64,000 nucleotides of DNA from Clostridium sp. (lineage in GTDB: Bacteria > Bacillota > Clostridia > Lachnospirales > Lachnospiraceae), in assembly GCA_023664605.1 (NCBI GenBank), contig JAMPFF010000002.1, positions 62,001 through 126,000 of the forward strand, read 5' to 3'. Shown piece after piece: positions 32,714 through 40,285 of this stretch (position 1 is its first letter; each line of letters opens with the position of its first letter). The notes under the pieces are model-generated. The model saw only the letters and a list, made by a program, of their open reading frames with translations. It was not told the DNA's origin and ran no database searches. Made by a program: the position numbers and the translations under genes.

Positions 32714-34285
32714 ATGGTAAATATTAAATTACTGGACTGCACCCTGCGGGATGGCGGTTATATCAATGATTGGGATTTCGGATACCATACGATTAAAAAT
32801 ATTATCAGACAGCTTGTCAAGTCACAGACAGATTACGTGGAAATCGGATTCTTAAGAAACTGTGAATATAATAGAGATAAGGCGTTATATAATAACTGTG
32901 CCGAAATGCTCCCGGTTCTTCCTGAGAAAAAAGGAAATACTGTATTTACGGCGATGGCGCTTCATAACAAATACGACGTGGATAAACTGGAACCGTATGA
33001 CGGCAGGACGATTGACGCCGTCCGCGTGACCTTTCATGACTATGATATCGACGAAGGGCTTGCCTTTATCAAAAAGGTAAAAGAAAAGGGTTACAAAGTA
33101 TTTTGTAACCCTATTAATATTATGGGGTATTCCGATAATAAAATACTGGAGCTGTTAAATAAAGTCAATCAAATACAGCCATATGCTTTTTCTATTGTAG
33201 ATACGTTCGGTTCCATGATGAAATCGGATTTGCTGCGCATCTATTCCCTGATAGAGCATAATCTGGACAAGTCCATTGTCATCGGGCTGCATCTTCATGA
33301 AAATCTGGCGTTGTCCTATTCTTTGGCACAGGACTTTATTGCGATGAAGTCCAGCGAGCGAAAAAGTGTTATTGACGCTTCCATGCTTGGTATGGGAAGG
33401 ACGCCGGGAAATCTGTGCATGGAACTGATTATGGATTACATGAACAAAACACAGGGAACGGTGTATGATGTAAATCCCGTGCTGGATGGCATTGACGATT
33501 ATATTATACAGTTAAAACAGATAGAGCCGTGGGGTTACAGTACCGCATATGCGCTTTCCGCTAAGTTTAACCTGCATAGAAACTATGCGGAATTTCTATT
33601 GGGGAAAGGACGGCTTCGGGCAAAGCAGATTAATCAAATACTGGCAAGCATTGCAGAAAATAAGAAAACCGCTTATGATGAAGCCTATATTGAGGAACTC
33701 TATCAAAAATTCCAAAACCATGAAGTAGATGACGCTGCACTGATTGCCAGGCTGCATAACGACTTAAAAGGCAGAAAGATTTTGATACTGGCGCCCGGTT
33801 CCAGCATTGTCAGACAGAAAGAGGAAATAGAGACCTTTATCCAAAAAGAGTCGCCGGTTATTATATCGGCCAATTTTGCTTCCGCTGATTACCGACAGGA
33901 TTATATCTTCGTTTCCAATGCGATGCGATATGGGGCATTGGATGAGCAAAGAAAAGAGAGTACTATTTTGATTACCTCCAATTTGATGGATGTATGCGAA
34001 GAACAGAATGTGCTGAATTATGCTGAACTAAGTTTTGATGAAAAGGGGAATTGTGACAACTGTGTCATTATGCTGATGAAACTTTTAATTAAACTGGGTA
34101 TCGAGCGGGTTTCTATAGCAGGCTTTGATGGATACCAGGGAACGGGCGGCAACTATGTCACTTCTTATATGGCAAGCCAGCATACGAAAGGGATGGAGGA
34201 AAACATCCGGAATCGCAGGTACTTGGAAGATATCCGAAAGCAGATAGAGGTTGCATTTTTAACGGATTCACTTTATAATAAATAA
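32714..34285 (+). CDS. HMGL-type aldolase fused to a C-terminal Rossmann-like domain
   Basis: A 523-residue two-domain protein. Residues 1 to about 290 are a DRE-TIM metallo-aldolase: LLDCTLRDGGY (Asp8, Arg12, Asp13), HLHEN with metal-binding His193 and His195, and GMGRTPGNLCME. These match 4-hydroxy-2-oxovalerate aldolase, which adds pyruvate to aldehydes. A helical linker follows. Residues about 355-523 start ILILAPGSSI, continue VIISANFASADYRQDYIFVSNAMRYG and contain VSIAGFDGYQG. This order recalls DUF115/GT42 sialyltransferase folds. Between a CMP-sugar synthetase and a KdsC-like phosphatase, the aldolase may form a 3-deoxy-2-ulosonic acid from pyruvate and an aldose instead of using PEP. 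The function is inferred. Confidence 0.8.
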   Translation: MVNIKLLDCTLRDGGYINDWDFGYHTIKNIIRQLVKSQTDYVEIGFLRNCEYNRDKALYNNCAEMLPVLPEKKGNTVFTAMALHNKYDVDKLEPYDGRTIDAVRVTFHDYDIDEGLAFIKKVKEKGYKVFCNPINIMGYSDNKILELLNKVNQIQPYAFSIVDTFGSMMKSDLLRIYSLIEHNLDKSIVIGLHLHENLALSYSLAQDFIAMKSSERKSVIDASMLGMGRTPGNLCMELIMDYMNKTQGTVYDVNPVLDGIDDYIIQLKQIEPWGYSTAYALSAKFNLHRNYAEFLLGKGRLRAKQINQILASIAENKKTAYDEAYIEELYQKFQNHEVDDAALIARLHNDLKGRKILILAPGSSIVRQKEEIETFIQKESPVIISANFASADYRQDYIFVSNAMRYGALDEQRKESTILITSNLMDVCEEQNVLNYAELSFDEKGNCDNCVIMLMKLLIKLGIERVSIAGFDGYQGTGGNYVTSYMASQHTKGMEENIRNRRYLEDIRKQIEVAFLTDSLYNK

Positions 34286-34329
34286 GATATGGCAGTTGGT
34301 TGAATAAGGCGAAAGCAGGCAGAGAAGCT

Positions 34330-34860
34330 ATGTTTGATAAAGAGAGTTTACAGAAAATTAAATATCTTGTCATAGATGTAGATGGTACGATGACAGATGC
34401 CGGCATCTATTATGATGAACACGGCAATGAGTTAAAGAAGTTTTGTACAAAGGACGCAGCGGGATATTTTGCGGCACAGAAAGCAGGAATAAAATTGATG
34501 GTGCTGACAGGCAGAGAATGCCAGGCGACTACCCGCAGAATGCAGGAGATGAAGTTTGATTATATTGTGCAGAACGTTAAGGATAAAGTCACTTATTTAA
34601 AGTCATTTATGGAACTGAATGGTATATCGGGGCAGGAAGTTGGTTATATCGGGGATGATTTAAATGACTTGGCGTCCATGAAATTATGCGGTTTTATAGG
34701 ATGCCCTGCTGATGCCTGCGAAGAAGTCAAGGCACAGGCTGACTATGTGGCGCAGACAAAGGGCGGATATGGAGCGGTCAGGGATGTTATTTGTGCCATG
34801 TTGAAGAAGTGTGGCGTGTGGGAACAGGTGGTATCGGATGTTTATGGAATAGGTACATGA
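34330..34860 (+). CDS. KdsC-like HAD phosphatase
   Basis: A 176-residue HAD protein with the nucleophile motif VIDVDGTMTD (Asp16, Asp18), LTGREC (motif II) and GYIGDDLNDLASMKLCG (motif IV acids). The lack of a cap domain and the sequence KKFCTKDAAGYFAAQKAGIKLMVLTGR match 3-deoxy-manno-octulosonate-8-phosphate phosphatase KdsC, which works as a tetramer. It would dephosphorylate an ulosonic acid phosphate. Together with the aldolase and the CMP synthetase it completes a three-step route. ATG 34330 is preferred over a TTG at 34300. Its stop overlaps the following ATG as ATGA. Confidence 0.87.
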   Translation: MFDKESLQKIKYLVIDVDGTMTDAGIYYDEHGNELKKFCTKDAAGYFAAQKAGIKLMVLTGRECQATTRRMQEMKFDYIVQNVKDKVTYLKSFMELNGISGQEVGYIGDDLNDLASMKLCGFIGCPADACEEVKAQADYVAQTKGGYGAVRDVICAMLKKCGVWEQVVSDVYGIGT

Positions 34861-35558
34861 AAATGAAACAAAAAATGCAGATGTTCATCAATAAATTATA
34901 TTTGATATATTTCCGGATCAAGATGAGAAGGCAAAAAGGTGTTATCTTTGCCAAAAGAAGCAAAATTACTTCGGATGATGTTTTTGAAGGAAATAATTAT
35001 ATTGGTCAGAATACAAGTGTTTTTAGTTGTAATATGGGATACGGAACTTATATATTGAATGATTGTTGGTTTAATTGTGCATGTATTGGAAGATATTGTT
35101 CGATTGCATCGGGAGTAAGAATGATATCGGCAAAAGGACATCCTAAATCATTTGTCTCTACTTCACCGGTATTTCATCGAAAAAAGGCATTTATTAATAC
35201 CTATGTAGAGGAAGATTGTTATGAAGTATATGAAAAATGCAGTAAAGATTCCCGGTATAATGCAATCATAGGGAACGACGTATGGATAGGGAAAAGGGTA
35301 TTCCTTATGGGGGCAATAACAATAGGAGATGGCGCTATCATAGGAGCGGGGGGGGTAGTGACAAAAGATGTTCCGCCCTACGCTATTGTCGCGGGAGTTC
35401 CGGCTAAGATAATAGGGTACAGATTTAATGAAGAACAGATAGAAAAGTTGTTAAATATTAAGTGGTGGGATAAATCGGAAGCATGGATAAAAGAACATGC
35501 CAACCAGTTTACAGATATTGAACATTTTATAAATTGCGTTGAAAAGGATAAAGCGTGA
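34857..35558 (+). CDS. Hexapeptide-repeat O/N-acyltransferase (CatB/Vat-like)
   Basis: A 233-residue left-handed beta-helix protein. It has a basic helical N-terminus (KLYLIYFRIKMRRQKG) and hexapeptide coils such as IIGNDVWIGKRVFLMGAITIGDGAIIGAGGVVTKDV and PYAIVAGVPAKIIGYRF. The loop SAKGHPKSFVSTSPVFH contains the likely catalytic histidine. The ATG overlaps the phosphatase stop (ATGA). Candidate substrates are the ulosonic acid made by the three genes before it, or the 3-amino-3,6-dideoxyhexose made by the FdtA/FdtB homologues 4 kb downstream, which otherwise lack an acetyltransferase. It is noticeably more A+T-rich than the phosphatase gene. Confidence 0.85.
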   Translation: MKMKQKMQMFINKLYLIYFRIKMRRQKGVIFAKRSKITSDDVFEGNNYIGQNTSVFSCNMGYGTYILNDCWFNCACIGRYCSIASGVRMISAKGHPKSFVSTSPVFHRKKAFINTYVEEDCYEVYEKCSKDSRYNAIIGNDVWIGKRVFLMGAITIGDGAIIGAGGVVTKDVPPYAIVAGVPAKIIGYRFNEEQIEKLLNIKWWDKSEAWIKEHANQFTDIEHFINCVEKDKA

Positions 35559-35562
35559 AAAA

Positions 35563-36660
35563 ATGAAGCCAAGAATGAATGTATATCTTACAACGGCAAA
35601 ACGGGTATTGTATTATGCTTATCCTGTAATATGGTCGCTGTTTGAGAAGAATCAGGATTCAGAGATTTATTTGTATCTGGTTTCAGAGAATCTTGAAGAA
35701 TCTGATATCATAGAAGAAAAGAAACTGGCTGAAAGGTATGGTAATCATATTATCATTCTGCATTTTGATGAAAAGATGGCAAAGGGAAAAATTGTCAGCG
35801 CCTCCGACCATTGGCCCCTTGGAACGCTAGGGTGCTACTGGATGTTTCATGAACTGCTTCCTAAGGAAGTAGACAGAATATTGGCGATAGAATCAGACGC
35901 CGTTGTGACAGGTTCTTTAAGAGAGTTTTATGATACCGATTTAACCGGTTTTTATGCAGCGTGTCCGGATGCGGAACATAAACCTTTAGCACATCGCAGA
36001 TTAATGGAACGGCTAGGCGGTGATGTCCTTACTTTTGTTGTTTCTCTATATGATGTGCAGGCAATCCGGCAGGATTTTACTTTGGAACAGATTTTGGAAG
36101 CGGACAGGCGGGCGGTAGAAGAATTTGGGCATTCACAACAGGAGTTGACTTTCGGCATCTTATTTAGGAATAAAATTAAGTTTTTGCCCGCACCACAGTT
36201 ATGTGTGGAGGAAAATATACAGTCCATGACAGCCATGGGATATGATTATTTGATGGCTTGTGAAAAAACATGTAAGGTACTTCATTTTTCCTCTACAAAG
36301 CATAAAGAAAAGCCGTGGAATCCAACATACATTATGCCCGGCTATTATGAATGGTGGAAATATGCGCATAAAAGCCCATATTATAAGGCGTATTTTGAGT
36401 CTCAATGGGAGAATTATGAGTGCAGGGAAAATGAGATTGAAACATTGAAAAAAAATATAAGCTATCGAAATATTTTATTGGTAATATTGCTTATCTATAC
36501 TGTCTTGGTTGTATTATTAGGAATCGTGCTGGCGGATATGGCAGTAAAACAACCTCTGGTGTGGGTAGCAGCAGTGCTTGGTGCATTTATTATAGCATCA
36601 GGAATGGCGGTTTTCATTCGCAGGATTTCGATACGGATAACGAATAGGAAAGGCAAATGA
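35563..36660 (+). CDS. Glycosyltransferase family 8 with C-terminal membrane helices
   Basis: About 365 residues. The GT8 domain starts MNVYLTTAKRVLYYAYPVIWSLFEKNQDSEIYLYLVS. The region LPKEVDRILAIESDAVVTGSLREFYDTDL carries ESD where the family has DxD, a conservative change at the metal site. HFSSTKHKEKPW near residue 245 is the usual C-terminal HxxGxxKPW-type motif. Two hydrophobic helices close the protein (ILLVILLIYTVLVVLLG and VWVAAVLGAFIIASGMAVF), anchoring it in the membrane. GT8 enzymes use UDP-glucose or UDP-galactose with retention of configuration. Confidence 0.87.
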   Translation: MKPRMNVYLTTAKRVLYYAYPVIWSLFEKNQDSEIYLYLVSENLEESDIIEEKKLAERYGNHIIILHFDEKMAKGKIVSASDHWPLGTLGCYWMFHELLPKEVDRILAIESDAVVTGSLREFYDTDLTGFYAACPDAEHKPLAHRRLMERLGGDVLTFVVSLYDVQAIRQDFTLEQILEADRRAVEEFGHSQQELTFGILFRNKIKFLPAPQLCVEENIQSMTAMGYDYLMACEKTCKVLHFSSTKHKEKPWNPTYIMPGYYEWWKYAHKSPYYKAYFESQWENYECRENEIETLKKNISYRNILLVILLIYTVLVVLLGIVLADMAVKQPLVWVAAVLGAFIIASGMAVFIRRISIRITNRKGK

Positions 36661-36667
36661 TATAATG
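36649..36667 (+). promoter_or_regulatory. AAAGGC leader with 11-base spacing
   Basis: AAAGG ends at 36653, 11 bases before ATG 36665, with the preceding stop codon TGA in the spacer. It belongs to the same group of long-spaced AAAGGC leaders as those at 573, 1531, 10092, 24961 and 30552. Confidence 0.35.
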
Positions 36668-37711
36668 GGAGGCATCATAGATTATCTGCGCAAAAATGAA
36701 AAATTGGTATTTTGGAACCGCTGCAGGATTCACAGGAATAAATCCGATTTTCGCAAATTAGTATTGGAAGGATACCATAACCCTGATTTTATTGAGGTTC
36801 ACACATTTGGCGATGAATATAAAGGGAAAACGATTTATTTTGCCGGAGAACAGGGAAACGGAATGGGATTCTTTGCGGAATTGGGCGTTACTTTAATCAG
36901 GTTGTATTATGCAGATGACAGGGGATTTGTACCTTATGTCCATTGGGGAGAGGGTTATCTGTATTATGAACCGGATGGCATAAATGGAGAGAAGAATGCA
37001 TTTCTTCACTATTTTAAGCCTGTTTCTGAAATACAGGGAATTGAGCATGCCGCCCATGTTGTCTATTGCAACGATACACATTATGAACAGGTAAAGAAAA
37101 TATATAATGCGGTCAGTTATGATGTATCAGAAGATTATATCAACGCGATGGCGGACATGATGAAAAAATATATACAATATAACGATGCCACAAAAGCGTA
37201 TCTGGAGAAAGAATACGAGAAGCTGTTGGGAAATAAGAAAACGGTAGGTGTTCACTTTAGAGGAACTGATTTTAGAAAGCAATATAATAACCATCCGGTA
37301 GCGGTTAAAATCGAGCAGGAAATTGAAAAGGTAAAGGAACTGCTTGAAAATGCAGGTTATGAACAGATTTTTCTGGCAACGGACGAAAACAGTGCGGTAG
37401 AGATTTTTAAGAAAGAATTTGGTGAGAAAGTAAAAGTGTATCAGGATACGTTTCGTGATGACGGCGGTGATGACTCTATCGCTTTCAGCAATTCTGACAG
37501 GGAGCATCATAAATATAAACTGGGATTGGAAGTGCTGCGGGATGAATATACGTTGACACGCTGTGAGGGTCTGATATGCGGGTATTCCAATGTTACTTTT
37601 ATAGCCAGAATCATGCGCAGAAGTTGGTATGAAAATGATTTTGAGGATTATGTGCTGATTAATAATGGGATTCATCATAATAGTAATTCTTTTAGTAAGA
37701 GCAAGCACTAA
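36665..37711 (+). CDS. Fucosyltransferase-fold (GT23/GT65-like) transferase
   Basis: A 348-residue protein. VGVHFRGTDFRKQYNNHP near residues 195-212 matches the GDP-fucose binding H-x-R-G-x-D motif of the NodZ/FUT8/POFUT superfamily. FLATDENSAVEIFKKEFGEKVKVYQDTFRDD and LEVLRDEYTLTRCEGLICGYSNVTFIARI complete the C-terminal Rossmann domain. It would use GDP-fucose or a similar donor, and together with the GT11 at 595 suggests two fucose additions. The N-terminal 60 residues are not recognised. A distant relative is encoded at 50603. Family placement is by motif only. Confidence 0.72.
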   Translation: MGGIIDYLRKNEKLVFWNRCRIHRNKSDFRKLVLEGYHNPDFIEVHTFGDEYKGKTIYFAGEQGNGMGFFAELGVTLIRLYYADDRGFVPYVHWGEGYLYYEPDGINGEKNAFLHYFKPVSEIQGIEHAAHVVYCNDTHYEQVKKIYNAVSYDVSEDYINAMADMMKKYIQYNDATKAYLEKEYEKLLGNKKTVGVHFRGTDFRKQYNNHPVAVKIEQEIEKVKELLENAGYEQIFLATDENSAVEIFKKEFGEKVKVYQDTFRDDGGDDSIAFSNSDREHHKYKLGLEVLRDEYTLTRCEGLICGYSNVTFIARIMRRSWYENDFEDYVLINNGIHHNSNSFSKSKH

Positions 37712-37787
37712 ATAGAATATAAGAGATTATGATGGACGATGGATATGTTATTTGTTGGAATGTTTTTAGATGAAAGGGTGAGTAATT

Positions 37788-38738
37788 TTGAATAATTCAG
37801 ATGATAAAGAAATTAAGTTAAGCATTGGAATATTGGTTTATAATCATAAAAAATATATTGATGAATGCCTGGAAAACATTTTGAATCAACAGATGAATTT
37901 CTCATATGAAATCATTGTTGGAAACGACTGTTCTACTGACGGCACGGAAAAGGCGCTAAAAAAATATGAGAATAAGATGCAGATTATTAATCGGGAAAAA
38001 AATCTGGGCTTATGCGCTAATATGTATGATCTTTGTTTAAGGGCGCGAGGAAAATATATTTTTGTAATGTCAGGTGATGACTATTTGTGCGATATGCAGG
38101 CTATGCAGAAAATGAGCGATTTTTTAGATAATCATAAGGAGTATTACAGTGTGTCGGCATGGCATTATTTATATAATATGCAGACAAAGAAATTGCGTTC
38201 ATTCGTTGATGAGCGGACGCCTCAGGAATGCACATTATATAATTTTTTAAGAAATGTTGACTGTTTTGCAATCCATGGAATGATACGAAATACATTTAAG
38301 ACGGATAGAGAGCAAAATGCTTATCTTGTACAGGGAGCGAAAAATAATGAAGAAATGAAGTGGTATTTTTATTTTTTAAGTAAAGGTAAAAAATATATAT
38401 TGCAGGAATATATGTATGTGTATCGATTTAATGCAGAGGGCGGTAGCAATTATTTTGCAACGCATTCTACATTGGAAAGATTTCAGGATTACTATTCTGA
38501 TATAAAAATGATGCAGAAACTGTTTGGCAGTCAATATAATTTTACACCGTTATTATTGCAAAGATGTAATGGATATTGTGTTAAATTAAGTGATAATATT
38601 GGCGATCTTATGAAGTTCTTAAAAATGATGAGTTGGAAAGACAAAATAAATCTATTTTGGTATAAATGTTATTTGAAACTGCATCATTATAAAAATCCGC
38701 CTAAGTGGAGTGAACAAAGCTATTATGACAGGCATTAG
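37788..38738 (+). CDS. Glycosyltransferase family 2
   Basis: A 316-residue GT-A enzyme. It has SIGILVYNHKKYIDECLENIL, GNDCSTDGTEKAL, NREKNLGLCANMYDLCLRARGKYIFVMSGDDYL (the S-G-D-D serves as DxD) and NNEEMKWYFYFL in place of the common gED motif. The start is a TTG at 37788, chosen because GAAAGGGTGA ends seven bases upstream and the next in-frame ATG would remove the nucleotide-binding strand. The 76-base gap before it shows no clear promoter or hairpin. The gene is strongly A+T-rich. Donor unknown. Confidence 0.85.
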   Translation: MNNSDDKEIKLSIGILVYNHKKYIDECLENILNQQMNFSYEIIVGNDCSTDGTEKALKKYENKMQIINREKNLGLCANMYDLCLRARGKYIFVMSGDDYLCDMQAMQKMSDFLDNHKEYYSVSAWHYLYNMQTKKLRSFVDERTPQECTLYNFLRNVDCFAIHGMIRNTFKTDREQNAYLVQGAKNNEEMKWYFYFLSKGKKYILQEYMYVYRFNAEGGSNYFATHSTLERFQDYYSDIKMMQKLFGSQYNFTPLLLQRCNGYCVKLSDNIGDLMKFLKMMSWKDKINLFWYKCYLKLHHYKNPPKWSEQSYYDRH

Positions 38739-38763
38739 TAAGCAATAGAGGAGAAAAAATTTA

Positions 38764-39861
38764 ATGAATGTGCCATTTGTATCATTTAAACCACTGGAGG
38801 AAGAATTAAATGAAGATTTGCATAATGCTTTTGAGAGAGTTTTTGAAAATAGTTGGTATATAGACGGGAAAGAAGGAAAACAGTTCGAGAAAGAGTTTGC
38901 AGCATATTGTGGTGTGAAATATTGTATTGGCTGTGGAAATGGTTTGGATGCTTTGTTTTTGATATTAAAGGCAAGCGGGATCGGAGATGGCGATGAAGTA
39001 ATTATACCGTCTAATACATTTATTGCAACTGCTCTTGCAGTCAGTAGAACCGGTGCAAAACCGGTACTGGTAGAGCCGAATTTATCAACTTATGACCTTA
39101 ATCCGGATTTAATCGAAGAAAAGATTACAAAAAAGACGAAAGCCATTATAGCGGTACATTTGTATGGACAACCGGCGGATATGGATGCTATTAACAGGAT
39201 AGCCGAAAAATATCAGTTAAAAGTTTTTGAAGATGCAGCGCAGGCACATGGAGCCATCTATAAGGGGAGAAAGGTTGGCTCTTTGTCAATGGCAGCCGGA
39301 TTTAGTTTTTATCCGGGGAAAAATCTGGGAGCATTAGGAGATGCTGGTTGTGTTACAACAGATGATGAAGAATTGGCGGCCAAAATAAGAGCATTGACTA
39401 ATTATGGTTCTGATTATAAATATCATCATATATACCAGGGATATAACAGTAGGCTGGATGAATTACAGGCGGCATTTTTAAGGGCAAAATTACCGCTGCT
39501 TGATAAAGTAAATGAGGATAGGAGACGGATTGCAAACAGATATTTAAAAGAAATACATAATGATAATCTGATTATGCCGCAGGCAGATTGGCATATGGTA
39601 AATCCCGTATGGCATATTTTTGCAGTTAGAACCGGGCGCAGAGATGAACTTGCAGCTTATTTGGAAAGCCATAATATATATAGCGGTATTCACTATCCTA
39701 TTGCAATTCATAACCAGGAAGCCTATAAGGATATGATAGGTTTGGAAAGGAGCCTGCCGGTTTGTGAAGAAATCAGCAGAACCGAATTAAGTCTTCCCAT
39801 GTATTATGGGATGCAGGAAGAAGTCGATTATGTTATTCAGATATTAAATGACTGGCGATAA
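38764..39861 (+). CDS. fdtB: DegT aminotransferase, FdtB/QdtB-like (dTDP-3-amino-3,6-dideoxyhexose)
   Basis: A 365-residue PLP enzyme opening with [33 protein letters not shown], typical of FdtB/QdtB/DesV. The PLP lysine is Lys186 in [14 protein letters not shown], with EDAAQAHGA and [13 protein letters not shown] nearby. It aminates C-3 of a dTDP-3-keto-6-deoxyhexose. The next gene encodes the 3,4-ketoisomerase that makes its substrate, which fixes the pathway to dTDP-Fuc3N or dTDP-Qui3N. AGAGGAG lies upstream. The dTDP-glucose synthase and dehydratase (RmlA, RmlB) are not in the window. Confidence 0.88.
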   Translation: MNVPFVSFKPLEEELNEDLHNAFERVFENSWYIDGKEGKQFEKEFAAYCGVKYCIGCGNGLDALFLILKASGIGDGDEVIIPSNTFIATALAVSRTGAKPVLVEPNLSTYDLNPDLIEEKITKKTKAIIAVHLYGQPADMDAINRIAEKYQLKVFEDAAQAHGAIYKGRKVGSLSMAAGFSFYPGKNLGALGDAGCVTTDDEELAAKIRALTNYGSDYKYHHIYQGYNSRLDELQAAFLRAKLPLLDKVNEDRRRIANRYLKEIHNDNLIMPQADWHMVNPVWHIFAVRTGRRDELAAYLESHNIYSGIHYPIAIHNQEAYKDMIGLERSLPVCEEISRTELSLPMYYGMQEEVDYVIQILNDWR

Positions 39862-39870
39862 GAGGAGAAG

Positions 39871-40272
39871 ATGATGGAAATCAATATGATTCAGTTTCAA
39901 TTACACGGTGATGAAAGAGGAGCGTTAATATCGTTAGAAGAAAAGAAGAATATACCTTTTGAAGTGAAACGTGTCTATTTTATGTATGGCACGAAAGAAG
40001 GTATCCGCAGAGGAATGCATGCGCATAAAACACTGAAACAAGTGTTGTTTTGCCCATGCGGAGCCTGTACAATATTATTGGATGATGGAAAAGAACGTAA
40101 AAGTGTGAGATTGGATAATCCGTCAGAAGGTTTGGTGATAGAGGCTGCCATATGGAGAGAAATGTTTGATTTTACGCCTGATGCAGTCTTGACGGTATTG
40201 GCCTCTGATTATTATGATGAGAATGATTATATCAGAGATTATGATGAATTTTTGCAATATATCAGTGTATAA
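39871..40272 (+). CDS. fdtA: dTDP-4-keto-6-deoxyglucose 3,4-ketoisomerase, FdtA/QdtA family (WxcM-like cupin)
   Basis: A 133-residue cupin. RRGMHAHKTLKQVLFCPCGACTILLDDG contains the conserved HAH and lysine of the active site, and GLVIEAAIWREMFDFTPDAVLTVLASDYYDENDYIRDYDEFL is the family's C-terminal signature. It shifts the keto group from C-4 to C-3; FdtA and QdtA differ in the C-4 stereochemistry of the product, which I cannot tell from sequence alone. ATG 39871 and ATG 39874 are both possible after AGAGGAG. The dedicated acetyltransferase (FdtC/QdtC) is missing next to it; the hexapeptide protein at 34857 is a candidate. Confidence 0.92.
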   Translation: MMEINMIQFQLHGDERGALISLEEKKNIPFEVKRVYFMYGTKEGIRRGMHAHKTLKQVLFCPCGACTILLDDGKERKSVRLDNPSEGLVIEAAIWREMFDFTPDAVLTVLASDYYDENDYIRDYDEFLQYISV

Positions 40273-40285
40273 AAGGGAGAATACT

